Assembly (NCBI GenBank): GCA_034766995.1
Contig: CM068325.1
Span: 4,041,946 to 4,105,945, forward strand
Direction: 5' to 3'
From: Acanthacorydalis orientalis
Lineage: Eukaryota; Arthropoda; Insecta; Megaloptera; Corydalidae
DNA: 64,000 bases
Positions within the stretch are counted from its first letter, which is position 1. Each line of letters opens with the position of its first letter. The notes under the pieces are model-generated. The model had not been told where the DNA came from, did not search any database, and saw only the letters and a program-made list of their open reading frames with translations. The translations under genes and the position numbers were made by a program. Of the stretch, positions 43,190-53,715 are shown piece after piece.

Positions 43190-44360
43190 ACACAGTCTGA
43201 TTGATGAGACCTATTGGGTCCGATCGGTCAGGTCTGGCCGTATCTAATGAGATTTATCACAACTGACAGATCTGTCAGACCTGATCAGACATAGAAAACA
43301 TCACAAGCTCTATCAGATCTAAAAAGTCCGCCAGATCTGATCAGATCGAATAATTCCGATTCGGTTTATCAGATATGATAAACGTGAGCTTTAGTTTGAC
43401 AATTCTGGGTACACTTTCCAGTACATCCACTTTGTTACGACCTATCTCTTTTTAATAAAGAGTACGACGGGCGACATGTACATATTTTAGAACTAATCAG
43501 TTAATTTAAATTGCTATTAAATCCACATTCAAACAAATTTCTCAATCTATTATCGATTTAAGTAAATTTATTGTAATCCATCTCCTCATAGTCACTAATT
43601 ACACCTTGATCCGAAATAAATTTTACTGATTTTTTTAGAAAATTTCCTCGTAACGACGATACACGAATTGAATAAAATTATGTAAAATCTCTAGTGGACT
43701 AATCGACTATGGAACAGATTCCTCTTCTAATTAGATCAAAATTCCGCCAATTTTTTCAGTTTCAAGACTATGTGCATAAAATAAACCTGCTCGGATTTGT
43801 CAGATCTGAGAGATCTGTCAGATATCTATCAGAACCCTATTAGTCTACTCGATTTGATAGAATCTGTGCCATTCATTAGACATTATCAGGTCTGATAAAT
43901 CTATTAGATCCTATAATAAACGAAATCTAATCAGATCTGACAGATCTATTAAGCCTGATAGAATCTGTATTACTTATTAGAACACAATAAGATCTTATAA
44001 ATCTATTAGATCTAATAATAAATGAAATCTAACTATATTCAATCTATTAGATATGATTAGATTTATTATATCGAATCAGATCTGATAGAATCTTTATCAT
44101 TTATCAGATCCGATCATGTCTGACAGATTCGTCGAGTCCGATGAATCTCGCCGGATTCACAAGATCTTATCATGTCTTACATGTCTAATAAATCCGATAG
44201 AATCGTTCGGATTCATCAGATCCGGCCATATCGGACAGATCTGCCAGCTCCGAACAGGTCTATTAGATCCGGTCATATCTGCTAGATCCGACAGTACATG
44301 TGAGATCCGGCCAGATTTGCTGCGACGCGTCAGATACGATAAGATCCGTCCACGGTCTCG
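43190..44360. repeat. GATC-rich minisatellite array L, period about 22-27 bp
   Basis: Words such as TCAGATCTGATAGA, AGATCTGTCAGA, AAATCTATTAGATC and TCCGATCATGTCTGACAG recur for over 1 kb with interruptions (43440-43770 is not repetitive). Many units contain the palindromes AGATCT or TCAGATCTGA. The 5' part is AT-rich. The part from 44100 has picked up CCGG and TCCG variants. A minor patch of the same type lies at 8.1 kb. Confidence 0.8.
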
Positions 44361-44497
44361 AATCGAACACGAGACGTTCAAGTCATCATACAGTTTAGAA
44401 ACACATACGACACACACTGAGTGCCCGGAAAGCTCCAGAAATAATTACGTCTGCGGAAACGTTTTCTCTCTCTATTTATTTAATACATACATAGAAA

Positions 44498-44524
44498 CAC
44501 ACACACATATATATATATATATGT

Positions 44525-44618
<94 letters not shown>
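44498..44618. repeat. Long (CA)n(TA)n(TG)(TA)n microsatellite
   Basis: About 120 bp, including more than 40 TA units after an ATGTGTATGTGTG interruption. Short plus- and minus-strand Ile-Tyr repeat frames arise here purely from the TA run. Confidence 0.95.
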
Positions 44619-44620
<2 letters not shown>

Positions 44621-44810
44621 GGTCGGATGTACGTATTTATTTTTATAAGATGGATTAGATGGATAGATAGATATTTGTGCATCAAAGAAAACCCGGAATC
44701 AAAAGCTATTAACGTCCGTACGTTTATTGATTATTTAAACAGCCGTTTTGAAACGCTTTCATCTCTTGTATCTTTGAAGGCTGGAGAGAAAAAGTTGCGT
44801 TCGTGGAATC

Positions 44811-44844
44811 GACACACACACACACGTGTGTGTGTGTGTGTGTG
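44811..44844. repeat. (AC)n/(GT)n perfect palindrome
   Basis: Seven AC units abut ten GT units with no spacer. The result is a cruciform- and Z-DNA-prone run. Confidence 0.9.
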
Positions 44845-44990
44845 CGAAGTCGTCGACGTCGAAGTCGTCGAATAAAACCTTATTGTGATAATTCATTCTT
44901 CGGTGTTTTTTTTTCCTTCTGGAAATGTTTACATCTCCCCGTGCGCTTATCATTCATCGATAATCGGCTCGATCGAACTCGAATCACATT

Positions 44991-44991
<1 letters not shown>

Positions 44992-45051
<60 letters not shown>

Positions 45052-45067
45052 GTATGTATGTATGTAT
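44992..45067. repeat. (TA)n and (GTAT)n microsatellite
   Basis: About 26 TA units followed by GTACGTATGTATGTATGTAT. Confidence 0.9.
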
Positions 45068-45198
45068 TATCAATAATATTTAGCGAGAACTAGTGTCGGG
45101 CGAAAAGAAGCAAGTGTTCGATTAATTACCGATTCGCGCTGGCTGTTCGAAGCGTCGGCCGACGACCGACTGTGCGAGGAATTTAATCAGACGTCGAC

Positions 45199-45242
45199 GC
45201 TCTCTCTCTCGTCGTGCAGCGCGGATATGAGAGAGAGAGAGC
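45199..45242. repeat. Inverted (CT)n/(GA)n pair
   Basis: GCTCTCTCTCTC (45199-45210) and GAGAGAGAGAGC (about 45231-45242) are separated by a CpG-rich spacer. The arms are exact complements, so a stem-loop or intramolecular triplex is possible. Confidence 0.8.
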
Positions 45243-45244
45243 GA

Positions 45245-45570
45245 GTGTGCACGAATGCTTGTACACCTGTACGGCGGCGGATGTGTACGGAAATCCGAAA
45301 AACAACGACACATCTTCTCAATAAACAAATACTGACGGGCGTTACGGATGACACGGTCCTTAATTGGTTTCTTTATATGGCGATAAGCAGACTTTGATGA
45401 ATCTGATGAAATGAAATTTGATGGTAGACGACACGAGGTCCTTGAAAATAATTAATTAAACTATTCGGTGTACGGTGACGAGCGTCGAACCCCACTTCAT
45501 ATTGGTAGTTAATTAAGCGATGGAGGGGAGTTCTGGTCGAGTTGTTGAAAAATACACATTCACATACGAT
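45245..45570. other. Unassigned DNA
   Basis: This is a mixed stretch. The minus strand near 45490 has AGTGGGGTTCGACGCTC, a T-arm-like word without a supporting cloverleaf. Confidence 0.35.
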
Positions 45571-45572
45571 TG

Positions 45573-45622
45573 ATATATATATATATATATATATATAGTT
45601 AGATAGATATATATGAGAGAGA
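45573..45622. repeat. (TA)n/(GATA)/(GA)n microsatellite
   Basis: TA run, GTTAGATAGATATATATGAG, then GA units. Confidence 0.9.
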
Positions 45623-45624
45623 AG

Positions 45625-46140
45625 GTCAAAAAATTCACCAAATGGTCACGATTACGGGACCTGGAGCAATCTTGTGATGTCAGATTCGAAAATAAATTTC
45701 TTAAGCAGTGTTTTTTTCCAAATTCCAAGTCATTCCAGGTAGTTGTGCACAAGTTATCGCTTGAAATCGGAACAAGGTCGGTGGAGTGTTGAATTTTGAG
45801 CTTAGTACTTTCATTAAGTCGATCATAAAACGGATGAAAATAAGTCAAAGGATTATGAAAGGGATGCAACCAGTTGTTGAGTGTTTTCTTGTGAATACTG
45901 GTTTTTATAACTAGAATTGTCTGTTTATACAAGACAGAGTGTCGAAGGTTGTCTAGTGAGGAACAGAAACACATGTCGGGTGTAACTTGGACAGGAATTG
46001 TTTGAAGAAAACTAGAGAAAACGATGAAGAAGAACCGAATCGTGGACATGTTTGTTGTATTTCGATATCTGCTCGAATACCTGTACTTAAATCGTTGATT
46101 TTTCAACAGCATGAAAATCAATCAGGAATTTTTTTCATAT
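45625..46140. other. Unassigned DNA with a 202-codon minus-strand frame
   Basis: The open frame at 45513-46121 (minus) is long for AT-rich DNA. Most of it is not low-complexity, though its C-terminal part crosses the TA run. It begins with a hydrophobic-aromatic stretch. I recognise no domain, no splice structure and no neighbour that supports it. Treat it as an untested candidate, not a gene call. Confidence 0.25.
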
Positions 46141-46147
46141 TGAAAAA

Positions 46148-46212
46148 CCGATGAATCGATTCGACGACTCGAACGAACCGATGAATCGATTCGACGACTC
46201 GAACGAACCGAT
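46148..46212 (+). repeat. Perfect 30-bp tandem duplication
   Basis: The 30-bp unit starting ATGAATCGATTCGACGACTC at 46151 is repeated exactly at 46181, with matching bases on both edges. Zero divergence implies a very recent event, in contrast to the decayed arrays nearby. Confidence 0.95.
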
Positions 46213-46229
46213 TGTGAATCTTGTCGTAG

Positions 46230-47658
46230 ATTTGTAAACGGCCGATAAATTATAAAAAGTCTTAGAAGGACTTCATGTCGAAATTCCAAGAAGTCATTGA
46301 GATTTCCTAGATCTCTGTTCTGGAAAATCTGAACCGTTTAAAACCGAAAATCTATAAAAGAGATAGTTAGCGAGTCTTGTCAGTGCTTCTCGATGATTTT
46401 TCAAACGCTAACAGTTCTGAAAAACCGTCTGATATTGATTTGTTTTTGAAGACCGGGTCAAGCATATCGATTTTCCTGAAACTGGACCAGAAAAGCTATG
46501 CTTGTTTAAAATTATATTGAAATTTTCACCTAACTGATAAATGAAATAAACTCAATACATTTAAACGACTCAAATACTTTAGAGATAATTTTCAAGACCG
46601 AAAAATACTAAAAACAATTCTCGAAAGTCCTGTTTCCTGCTCCCAGTTCGAAAACAGCGAATCTATCTCCCTGATTTTTCAGAAAACTGACATGGAAATC
46701 GATCAATCTATTTTTTAAAAAATTTAAAAGTTCTCTATATACATTTTAATATCAAAAAACTGGAAAATTTTAAAATCCAATCATATAGAAAAACATCGAC
46801 TACTTCGAACATACTTTTAAATTATCAAAAATTCTAAAAATAATACTCCATTGTTTGTTTCCTGATCAAAATTCAAATAAAACGGATCTAATTCACTGAT
46901 TTTTCAAAAACACAGACATGAAAACATATCAATCTCTTTCATGTTGAAAGATCTAAACATGTTCGAAACTAAGAAGATAATTTATATGAAGAGGACATCA
47001 GTTGATACTCGAACATTTTTCAGAAATCAAAAAATGTTAGAAAGCAATTCATTTGGACTTATTATCCAAATTTTAATCGAGATAAATCGTTATAAATTCC
47101 TGATTTTTCCAAAAAGACAAGTAGATCATTGAATCTCTCTTTCAAAAAAGATATTTTAAATTCTAATCAACATTTCAGACCAAAAACTGAATAATCTATA
47201 AGACAGATGAATTAAAAGGAACACGTACTAATTTTCAAACATTTTTCAAATCCAAAAATCTTCAAAACAATTCTCCAAAGACTGATTTCTCAACACAAAT
47301 TCAAATAAAACAAAGATACTTTCTAAATTTTCAAAAAATAGACATAAAAGCTCTACAAACTTTTTCCAACAGAGATATTTTAGAATCTAAAATGTGTAAA
47401 ACTGGAAAATCTCTGAAACAACTCATAGAGACTGTTTGTAACACATTTTAATCCTGAAAAAATTTAAAAATAATTCTCCAAAGTCTGATTTTTCAACACG
47501 AATTCAATGAAAACGAAGATACTTCCTTGATTTTTCAAAAATCAAACATTAAATCCCGACAGACTTTTCCAGAAAAAAATATTTTAAAATCTGAAACCTA
47601 TCTGATAATACTATTATAATATTATATTATATTATATATATATATATATATATATATG

Positions 47659-47740
<82 letters not shown>

Positions 47741-48330
47741 AATACTATTCCAGACACACAAACTGGATAATCTTTAAAGCGACTTAGACAGGAAAATATT
47801 AACTCTTCCATACACATTTCCAGCCCTCAAAAAATTTAAAAACAAGTTTCTAAAACTTTTTCTTACCCTCAATTGAAGTAAATTGAATAAACAGACATAA
47901 AAATCAATGAACATCTTTTTCAAAAAAGTTATTTGAAAATCTAAAACGTTTTCCAATCACTTTTTCAGACTCAAAACTAGAAAATCTTCCATGCAAGTCA
48001 GATAGAGAGGCATTGACTGTTTCTAACACATTTTTAAAACTTGAAAAATTTCAAAAACAGTTTCTAAAGACTTGTTTTTTAACCTCAATTCAATTAAATC
48101 GAATCTATTTCTATATTTCACAAAAAGCAGATACGGAAAACGATCAATCTCTCTTCCAAAAAATATATTTAAGAATCTGAAACGTTTTCTAATCATTTTT
48201 CCGCACATAAAAACTGGAAAATTTCTAATGCAAGTCAGGAAGGAAATTAATCGACAATTTCTAACACATTTTTTAACTTGAAGAACTCCAAAAACAACTA
48301 TCGAAAAGCTGTTTATTTCAAAAAAGCGAT
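46230..48330 (+). repeat. Satellite array M, period roughly 200-236 bp, split by (TA)n
   Basis: TTCTCCAAAGnCTGATTTnTCAAC occurs at about 47271 and 47474 (spacing 203). AACGTTTTCnAATCA occurs at about 47945 and 48181 (spacing 236). Units share TGATTTTTCAAAAA, GACATGAAAATCnATCAAT, TTTTCAAAAAAGATATTTTA and ACTGGAAAATCTCTAAAG, then TTTCTAACACATTTTT. The array is more regular to the right, and a long TA run interrupts it at 47610-47749. Related units continue at 49.6-50.2 kb. Confidence 0.8.
47610..47749. repeat. Long (TA)n with mirrored ATTATAATA flanks
   Basis: About 105 bp of TA, broken once by TGT. ACTATTATAATATTATATTA stands on the left and TATTATAATAATACTATT on the right. The whole forms a near-perfect inverted repeat and lies inside satellite array M. 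Confidence 0.95.
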
Positions 48331-48333
48331 TCT

Positions 48334-48360
48334 ACTTCTCTCTTTTTGAAAGAGAGAAGT
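48334..48360. repeat. Perfect hairpin, 12-bp stem and 3-base loop
   Basis: ACTTCTCTCTTT, loop TTG, AAAGAGAGAAGT. It lies at the right edge of array M. Confidence 0.9.
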
Positions 48361-48639
48361 GGAAAAGTCTACTAAATTTTTCTGCACTTTTTCCAAATCT
48401 ATGTCCCCTAATCCGAAATATATTTAAGTCTATTTTTTTAATTTAAAGAAATCGATTCTTTTGAGCGAGCCTCTCTTTCGTTAAGCTTGAAAATCGCAAT
48501 CAAAGAACTGAAACCATCAACGTACCGATTCGTTCCTGGAACACACGAAACACCACAGTCTTCCCGGTCGTATTTTTTTCCCTACTCAGAACTAGTATCA
48601 ATATTACCAGGACGTCCCAGTCGTACGGAACTTGTTCAC

Positions 48640-49360
48640 AGGACCGTACTCAGAGTATGTACGAACACACTGCACCGGCACGCGTATCCTTCAACGGGCC
48701 GCGCACGACGTCGTCGTCGTCGCGCCGACAGTCATTCCCGTCGCACCGGCGGCGTCGTCGTCGTCGTCGTGACTCCTCGGAGGAAGCGACGGCGTGCGTG
48801 CGCGCGAGTGACGAGCCAGCACGTTCATACGAAGGACGCGGGTTCGCGCTGACTCATCGGAACGGGCGTCGTGCCGACAGACGTACGTACGTGCGGACGG
48901 ACGACGTTACGCGCGCTTTCGTCGACGTGTGGCGGCGGCGGTGACGCGTCGTCACCGGAAAGCTGTCGAAAGCGCACTGAGCGGACGGCCGTCGCGATAC
49001 AACTCGAGTGCCGGCGACTCGACGTGTCTGCGCGCGTAGGTAGTTGTAGGCAGGATCGGAGGTGTGTAAGACGTTTCGTCCGTCGGTGTGCCCGTACGTG
49101 CGCGTGTCTGTGTGTGTACTGTGAAAGCACGACGGAGCAGCGCGAAAGCTCTCTCCTGTGTGTATGCGTTGCGAGTGGCGCGCGCGACGGTCGCCGTTGA
49201 ACGACACGAAACGAAACGCGGTCGACTGCGATCTGATGCGAAAGCTCGACAACGGTTCGGCCGTTCCGTCGAACTTTCCTGTCCGGTGTCTGACGCTGTC
49301 TCTGTCTCTTGCGCTGGATGGATCGGAACGCTGTCGGAACGATACGATCGGACACTGCAC
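48640..49360. other. CpG-rich island 14
   Basis: About 700 bp of CpG-dense DNA contain (CGT)n runs near 48708-48722 and 48752-48770. Several frames of 95-235 codons overlap on both strands. All are Arg/Ser/Thr-rich, and the longest (48825-49532, minus) starts in or beyond a TA microsatellite. No domain is recognised. The island interrupts satellite arrays on both sides. Confidence 0.5.
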
Positions 49361-49396
49361 CACGCACACACACACACATACACACACTATATATAC

Positions 49397-49467
<71 letters not shown>

Positions 49468-49468
49468 A
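49361..49468. repeat. (CA)n(TA)n microsatellite with CA/TG interruptions
   Basis: CA units, then about 45 TA units broken by TACATA and ATGTAT. Confidence 0.95.
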
Positions 49469-49489
49469 GGATCCTAAGTCTTGATTTTA

Positions 49490-50205
49490 CAAAAAATGGA
49501 CATGAAAATCGCGTTAAACAGAAATAAAACATGAAAAACTTGAATTTAATTCGATATTATTTAATTTTGAGTGCGTGAAAAATGTTAAAAATAGTTTATT
49601 AAGCTTTCTTTCAACTTCCACTCAGATTTAACGATCCTGTATTAGAATTTTCGAAATAACAGTCATTTAAAGTCGATTCTATAAGAAACACAGAGAGAAA
49701 TCGATCAATCTCTTTACAAGGAAGATATTTAAGGATCTAGAACGTTTTATTCAGACTGAAAAATCTCTGAAAAAATCATAGAGAAGAGTACTGACAGTTT
49801 CTTACACATTTTTAATTGTAAAAAATTGAAAATAATTCCTGAATGGCTGATTAATTAACACCAATTCAAATGAAACGAAAATAATTCCTTGATTTTTCGA
49901 AAAACTGACTTGAAAGCTCGATAGACTCGTTTTCAAAAAATCTAAAACGTTTCTAATCACTGTTTCAGAGACAAAAACTGAAAAATCTCTAAAGAACCAG
50001 ACAGAAAAGCACCAACCTTTCCTAACACATTTTCCATACTCGAAACCTTTAAAAACAAGTTCCTTAAACTTTTTTTCCTAACCTCAATTGAAGTAAATCG
50101 TATAAAGAGGCACAGAAATCAATCAATATCTTTTTCGAAAAATGATAATTTACAAATCTGAATCGTTTTCCAATCACTTTTCAGTCATCAATCATCGTTC
50201 TCAAT
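49490..50205 (+). repeat. Continuation of arrays M and O
   Basis: The left part (49500-49640) has AAATAAAACATGAAAAACTTG and matches array O to the right. The part from 49680 has ATCGATCAATCTCTTT, CTGAAAAATCTCTGAAAAA and TTTCTAATCACTGTTTCAG as in array M. Units of two families are interleaved here. Confidence 0.7.
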
Positions 50206-50214
50206 AACAAATAT

Positions 50215-50400
50215 TGTCTGGTTTTTTTACACAGAAGGTTAATGTCATGGGATTTTTTTACACAGGGAGTTAATTTCCTGGCGATTTTTTACACAAGGGG
50301 TTAATATATGGAGGTTATTTTACACGGGAGTTATTATCCAGAGGGTTATTGACGAGGGTTAACGTCGGGAGGGTTTTTTTCCAGCGAGTAGTTGTCCTGT
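50215..50400 (+). repeat. Minisatellite N, T7-ACACAGGGAGTTAAT, period about 32-33 bp
   Basis: TTTTTTACACAG-like words start near 50222, 50253, 50286 and 50318. Each is followed by GGNGTTAATnTCCnGG. Later copies lose the ACACA part. The G-rich, T-tract pattern differs from the neighbouring arrays. Confidence 0.8.
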
Positions 50401-51060
50401 TAAGATTAAAATCATGCCAATTAAAAATGAAGCATGTGGATTAGAATTAAATCCTAAATAAAGATATATTACTTAATTAAAAAAGTTGCTGCTTTTACAA
50501 AATATGATAAAAGCAGCATATTTAGACTAGTTTTCGTCTTCTACTCAAGCATCCAATCCAGAATTCCTGATTTTTCATACAAGAGACATAAAACTCATAT
50601 GAAACAAATATAAGACATGAAAGACTTGAACTTAATCCAAAATAATGTTACATTACTTAATTTTGATCGCTCGAAATATGATAAAAGCAGTATACTAAGA
50701 CTTCTTCTCAACTTCCACTCATACATACAATCCAGAATTTTTTTGGAATGGGTTTTATGTCACTTTTCAAAAAAGAGGCATTAAACCCATATGAAATAAA
50801 TATAAAACATGAAAGATTTGAATTCAATCCGAAATATTGCTGTATTACTTAATTTTCAAAGCCCGAAATATGATAAGAACAATATGTTAAGACTCGTTAT
50901 CAACATCCACTTAAATGTGCCGATCTTCGAGTGCTGATTTTCAAAAAACGTACATGAACAAAAATTAAACATGAAAGACTTTGATTTAATTCAAAATAAT
51001 GGCATGTTACTTAACATTTAAGGCCGTTAAATGATAAAAGCGCCTTATTAAGACTCCTGT
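50400..51060 (+). repeat. Satellite array O, period about 160-193 bp
   Basis: ACATGAAAGACTTGAATTTA and variants occur near 50615, 50808 and 50969 (spacings 193 and 161). Units share ATTACTTAATTTTnA, CGAAATATGATAAAAGCA, TTAAGACTCnTnnTCAACTT and CCACTCA. An earlier unit of the same type stands at 49525. Confidence 0.85.
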
Positions 51061-52700
51061 TTCAAGTTTCATCCAGATACAACGATGATAAGTTTCTGAT
51101 TTTTCGAAAATCAAACACCAAACTCGTGTAAAAAAGCACAAAACATGGAAACAGTCAGATGAAATTCCAAAACATGAAAAAGAAGATTGATCGGAGGATT
51201 TTCGAGGAGACTAAACGACTGGTAAGAATCCACAATCTCTCATTAAGTGTTTGAAATATTACTGAAAATATTTATCTGTTCCAGGACAGAATTCAAGACT
51301 TCTAAATGCCTGATTTTCGTAGAATGACCAATAATAATATCCAAATCTCAAAAACAGTCAAATCAAATTCTAAAATGTGGAAAAAGTGGTTGATTTTAGT
51401 ACTTTCGATATCAAACAACTTGCAAGAACATAAAAGACTTTATTAAATCCTTGAAATTGTTCTGAGTCTATTTATCTATTCTCAAACTATTTCTAACAAT
51501 TCAACGTTCTGCTTTTTCAGTAAAACGTAATGATTCTGTTCAAACTTTAGAAATATTTTCAAAAATAATAAAATTAAATTTCCAAATACAAACGTCTGGA
51601 GCTATTTCAGAACATGCAGCGTTATCAAACGATTTATAAGGACACAGAAGCATCTATCAAGTCCTTGAAATCGTTCTGAATTCATTTTTTTGTTCTAATA
51701 TTATTTTCAAGACCTGTACTTTTCTATTTTTCAAAAAAGGCTATTAGATCTACAAATTTCAACGATATTTTCTAAGACAGTCGGATCAGATTCTAAGATA
51801 TAGAAAAAGAGATTGCTTTAATGAATTTCGAGGACATCGAACGACTTATAAAACCAGAAAATCCTTCATTAAATCGTACTGAATCGATGCATACATTCCA
51901 GAACTATTTTTCATACATCCACGTTCCTGTTTTCTGAAGAATGTTCAAATCTCGACGATATTTCCAAAAATAATCAAATTATAGAGAAATAGATTTAGTT
52001 CAAGACACTAAGGACATACAATCCTCTATTAAGTCCTTGAGATCGTACTGAATGCATTCATCTATTTCAGAACCGTTTATCAGGCTTCCAGATTCCTGTT
52101 TTTCGAAAAACGGATAACGGTTCTGTTCACATTTCAACGATATTTCCAAAAAATAGTCGAATTAAATTCCAAAATAGGAAAATCCGGATTGATTTCTGTA
52201 CTTTCGAGTATATAGAACGACTGGTAAATACGTGACAGCCTTTATCGAGTCCTTGAAATCGTACTAAACGCATTCATCGCTTCCAGATCTGATTTTCGGG
52301 CATCTACGTTCCTGTTTTTCGAAACTAGACGAAAAACGACGTTCAAAAATAATCAAATTGTAGAAAAATAGACTTGCAGGGATATCAAACGACTAGTAAT
52401 AACGTACAGGCCTCTATTATGTCCTCGAGACCGTACTGAACCGTTCATAAATTCCAGAACTATTTCCAACGATTCTACATTCCTATATCCGGAAAACGTT
52501 AATAACTCTATTCATTTTTCAATCATATTTTCTATAATACTCGAACGTGGTACCAAAATATAAAAACACGGATTGTTCTCAGGACTTTCAAGGATAGAGG
52601 AAGGATGGAAAACGCTGTAGACGTCCATCTATTACTTAAATCGACGCTAGTTCGTTTGATCGTTCCGAAACCGTTTTCAAAGATCATACAGTCCGGGTTT
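51060..52700 (+). repeat. Satellite array P, period about 160-216 bp
   Basis: GTCCTTGAAATCGTACTGAA and variants occur near 51661, 51872, 52033, 52249 and 52419, with earlier weaker copies near 51250 and 51455. Units share ATTCATCTATTTCAGAACTA, ACGTTCCTGTTTTTCGAAAA and TTCAACGATATTTCCAAAAA. Spacing alternates between about 161-170 and 211-216, as if a ~50-bp segment were present in every other unit. Confidence 0.85.
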
Positions 52701-53318
52701 CTTTTCAAAAAATAATAATAAGAACTCCGGCGAATCTGTCTGAGCTTGAACGCCGTTCACAGTAACCCGGAGGAGCGTACAGGACGCACGACTCGTCCCT
52801 TAGAGATAAATCCGTTTTATTACCTAATTCGATGCTAGTTAAACGGTGCTCTCCGCACAGACGACTTATTTTTATACCCGCTCAATCTGTACCCGGAAAA
52901 GGCTATAATTGTCGCCGGATTTTCCGTTTAAACGATCCCGACGGTTAATTTTCGACTCGGACAGATCCGACACAGAATCTGTCCGCGTGCATACGGAACG
53001 GTCCGCGTATCGAAAGCACGAGCTTGCGTGCCTGTGTGTGCGTGCGTGTGCGTGTCTGTGCGGTTAAAAGCTCTTTAAGTCGACCGTTACGAGTGAATGA
53101 AACGGTCGAAGCACGAGATTTGCGACCGTCTTACCGGAGTTAGTTGTAGCACTAGTTCACGAGCGCGGCCGGAGCTCTCGCGGTGACCTATGACCGCGTA
53201 ACACGCCAAACTCCGGGGCGGACCGTGGGCGTGGTTCCGGGCATCGCGACGTCGACGACGCCCGCCCATCTCGTACGTCGATCTCTGTTCGACGTGTGTC
53301 GAAGAGTGAAACGGACCT
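52700..53318. other. CpG-enriched stretch 15
   Basis: CpG content rises to about 53310. A GTGTGTGCGTGCGTGTGCGTG run lies at 53034-53060. CGACGACGCCCGCC words occur near 53252. Overlapping frames without domains. Confidence 0.45.
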
Positions 53319-53390
53319 ACACACACACACATACACACACACACATATATGTATTGTCATATCGCATTTTTCCAAAAAAAAAAAGAAAAA
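53319..53390. repeat. (CA)n run and poly(A)
   Basis: CA units at 53319-53345 are followed by a short TA run and an A-rich tract at 53374-53390. Confidence 0.85.
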
Positions 53391-53715
53391 ACACATTTAT
53401 ATATCAGAGATGCAAATAATTTCGAAAATATTTAATACAGAGGAGAATTCTTCGAATAGCTGCTCGAGTCAACTATAAATATGTGAAAGAGAGCTCGTGT
53501 GTCCGACTACGCGAACGAATATACAGATGGAGAGATTGATCCGGTGCTCGGTTCGCATCCAGGCAGAAGGAACCGTCGACAGTGCTTTTGTCTGGAACGG
53601 AAACACCGGTACGACTGGTACCAGTGTCCGGTTCAACGAGACGATCAGAATCAATCGAACAGGCGATTCGTTGGCAAAATCTATCGGTTTCGATGACCTT
53701 CGAATCGATTACAGA
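53390..53715. other. Unassigned DNA
   Basis: No array is seen. GAAACACCGGTACGACTGGT and GGTACCAGTGTCCGG near 53600-53625 form a weak inverted motif. Confidence 0.35.

Noticed and set aside
44116..44658. 180-codon frame
   Set aside because: It is produced by the GATC minisatellite followed by a TA microsatellite, which gives an Ile-Tyr tail.
45513..46121. 202-codon minus-strand frame
   Set aside because: It is the least low-complexity of the long frames but has no recognisable domain, and its C-terminal part crosses a TA microsatellite. It is kept only as an untested candidate.
48825..49532. 235-codon minus-strand frame
   Set aside because: The N-terminal third is an Ile-Tyr run from a TA microsatellite, and the rest overlaps several other open frames in CpG-rich DNA.
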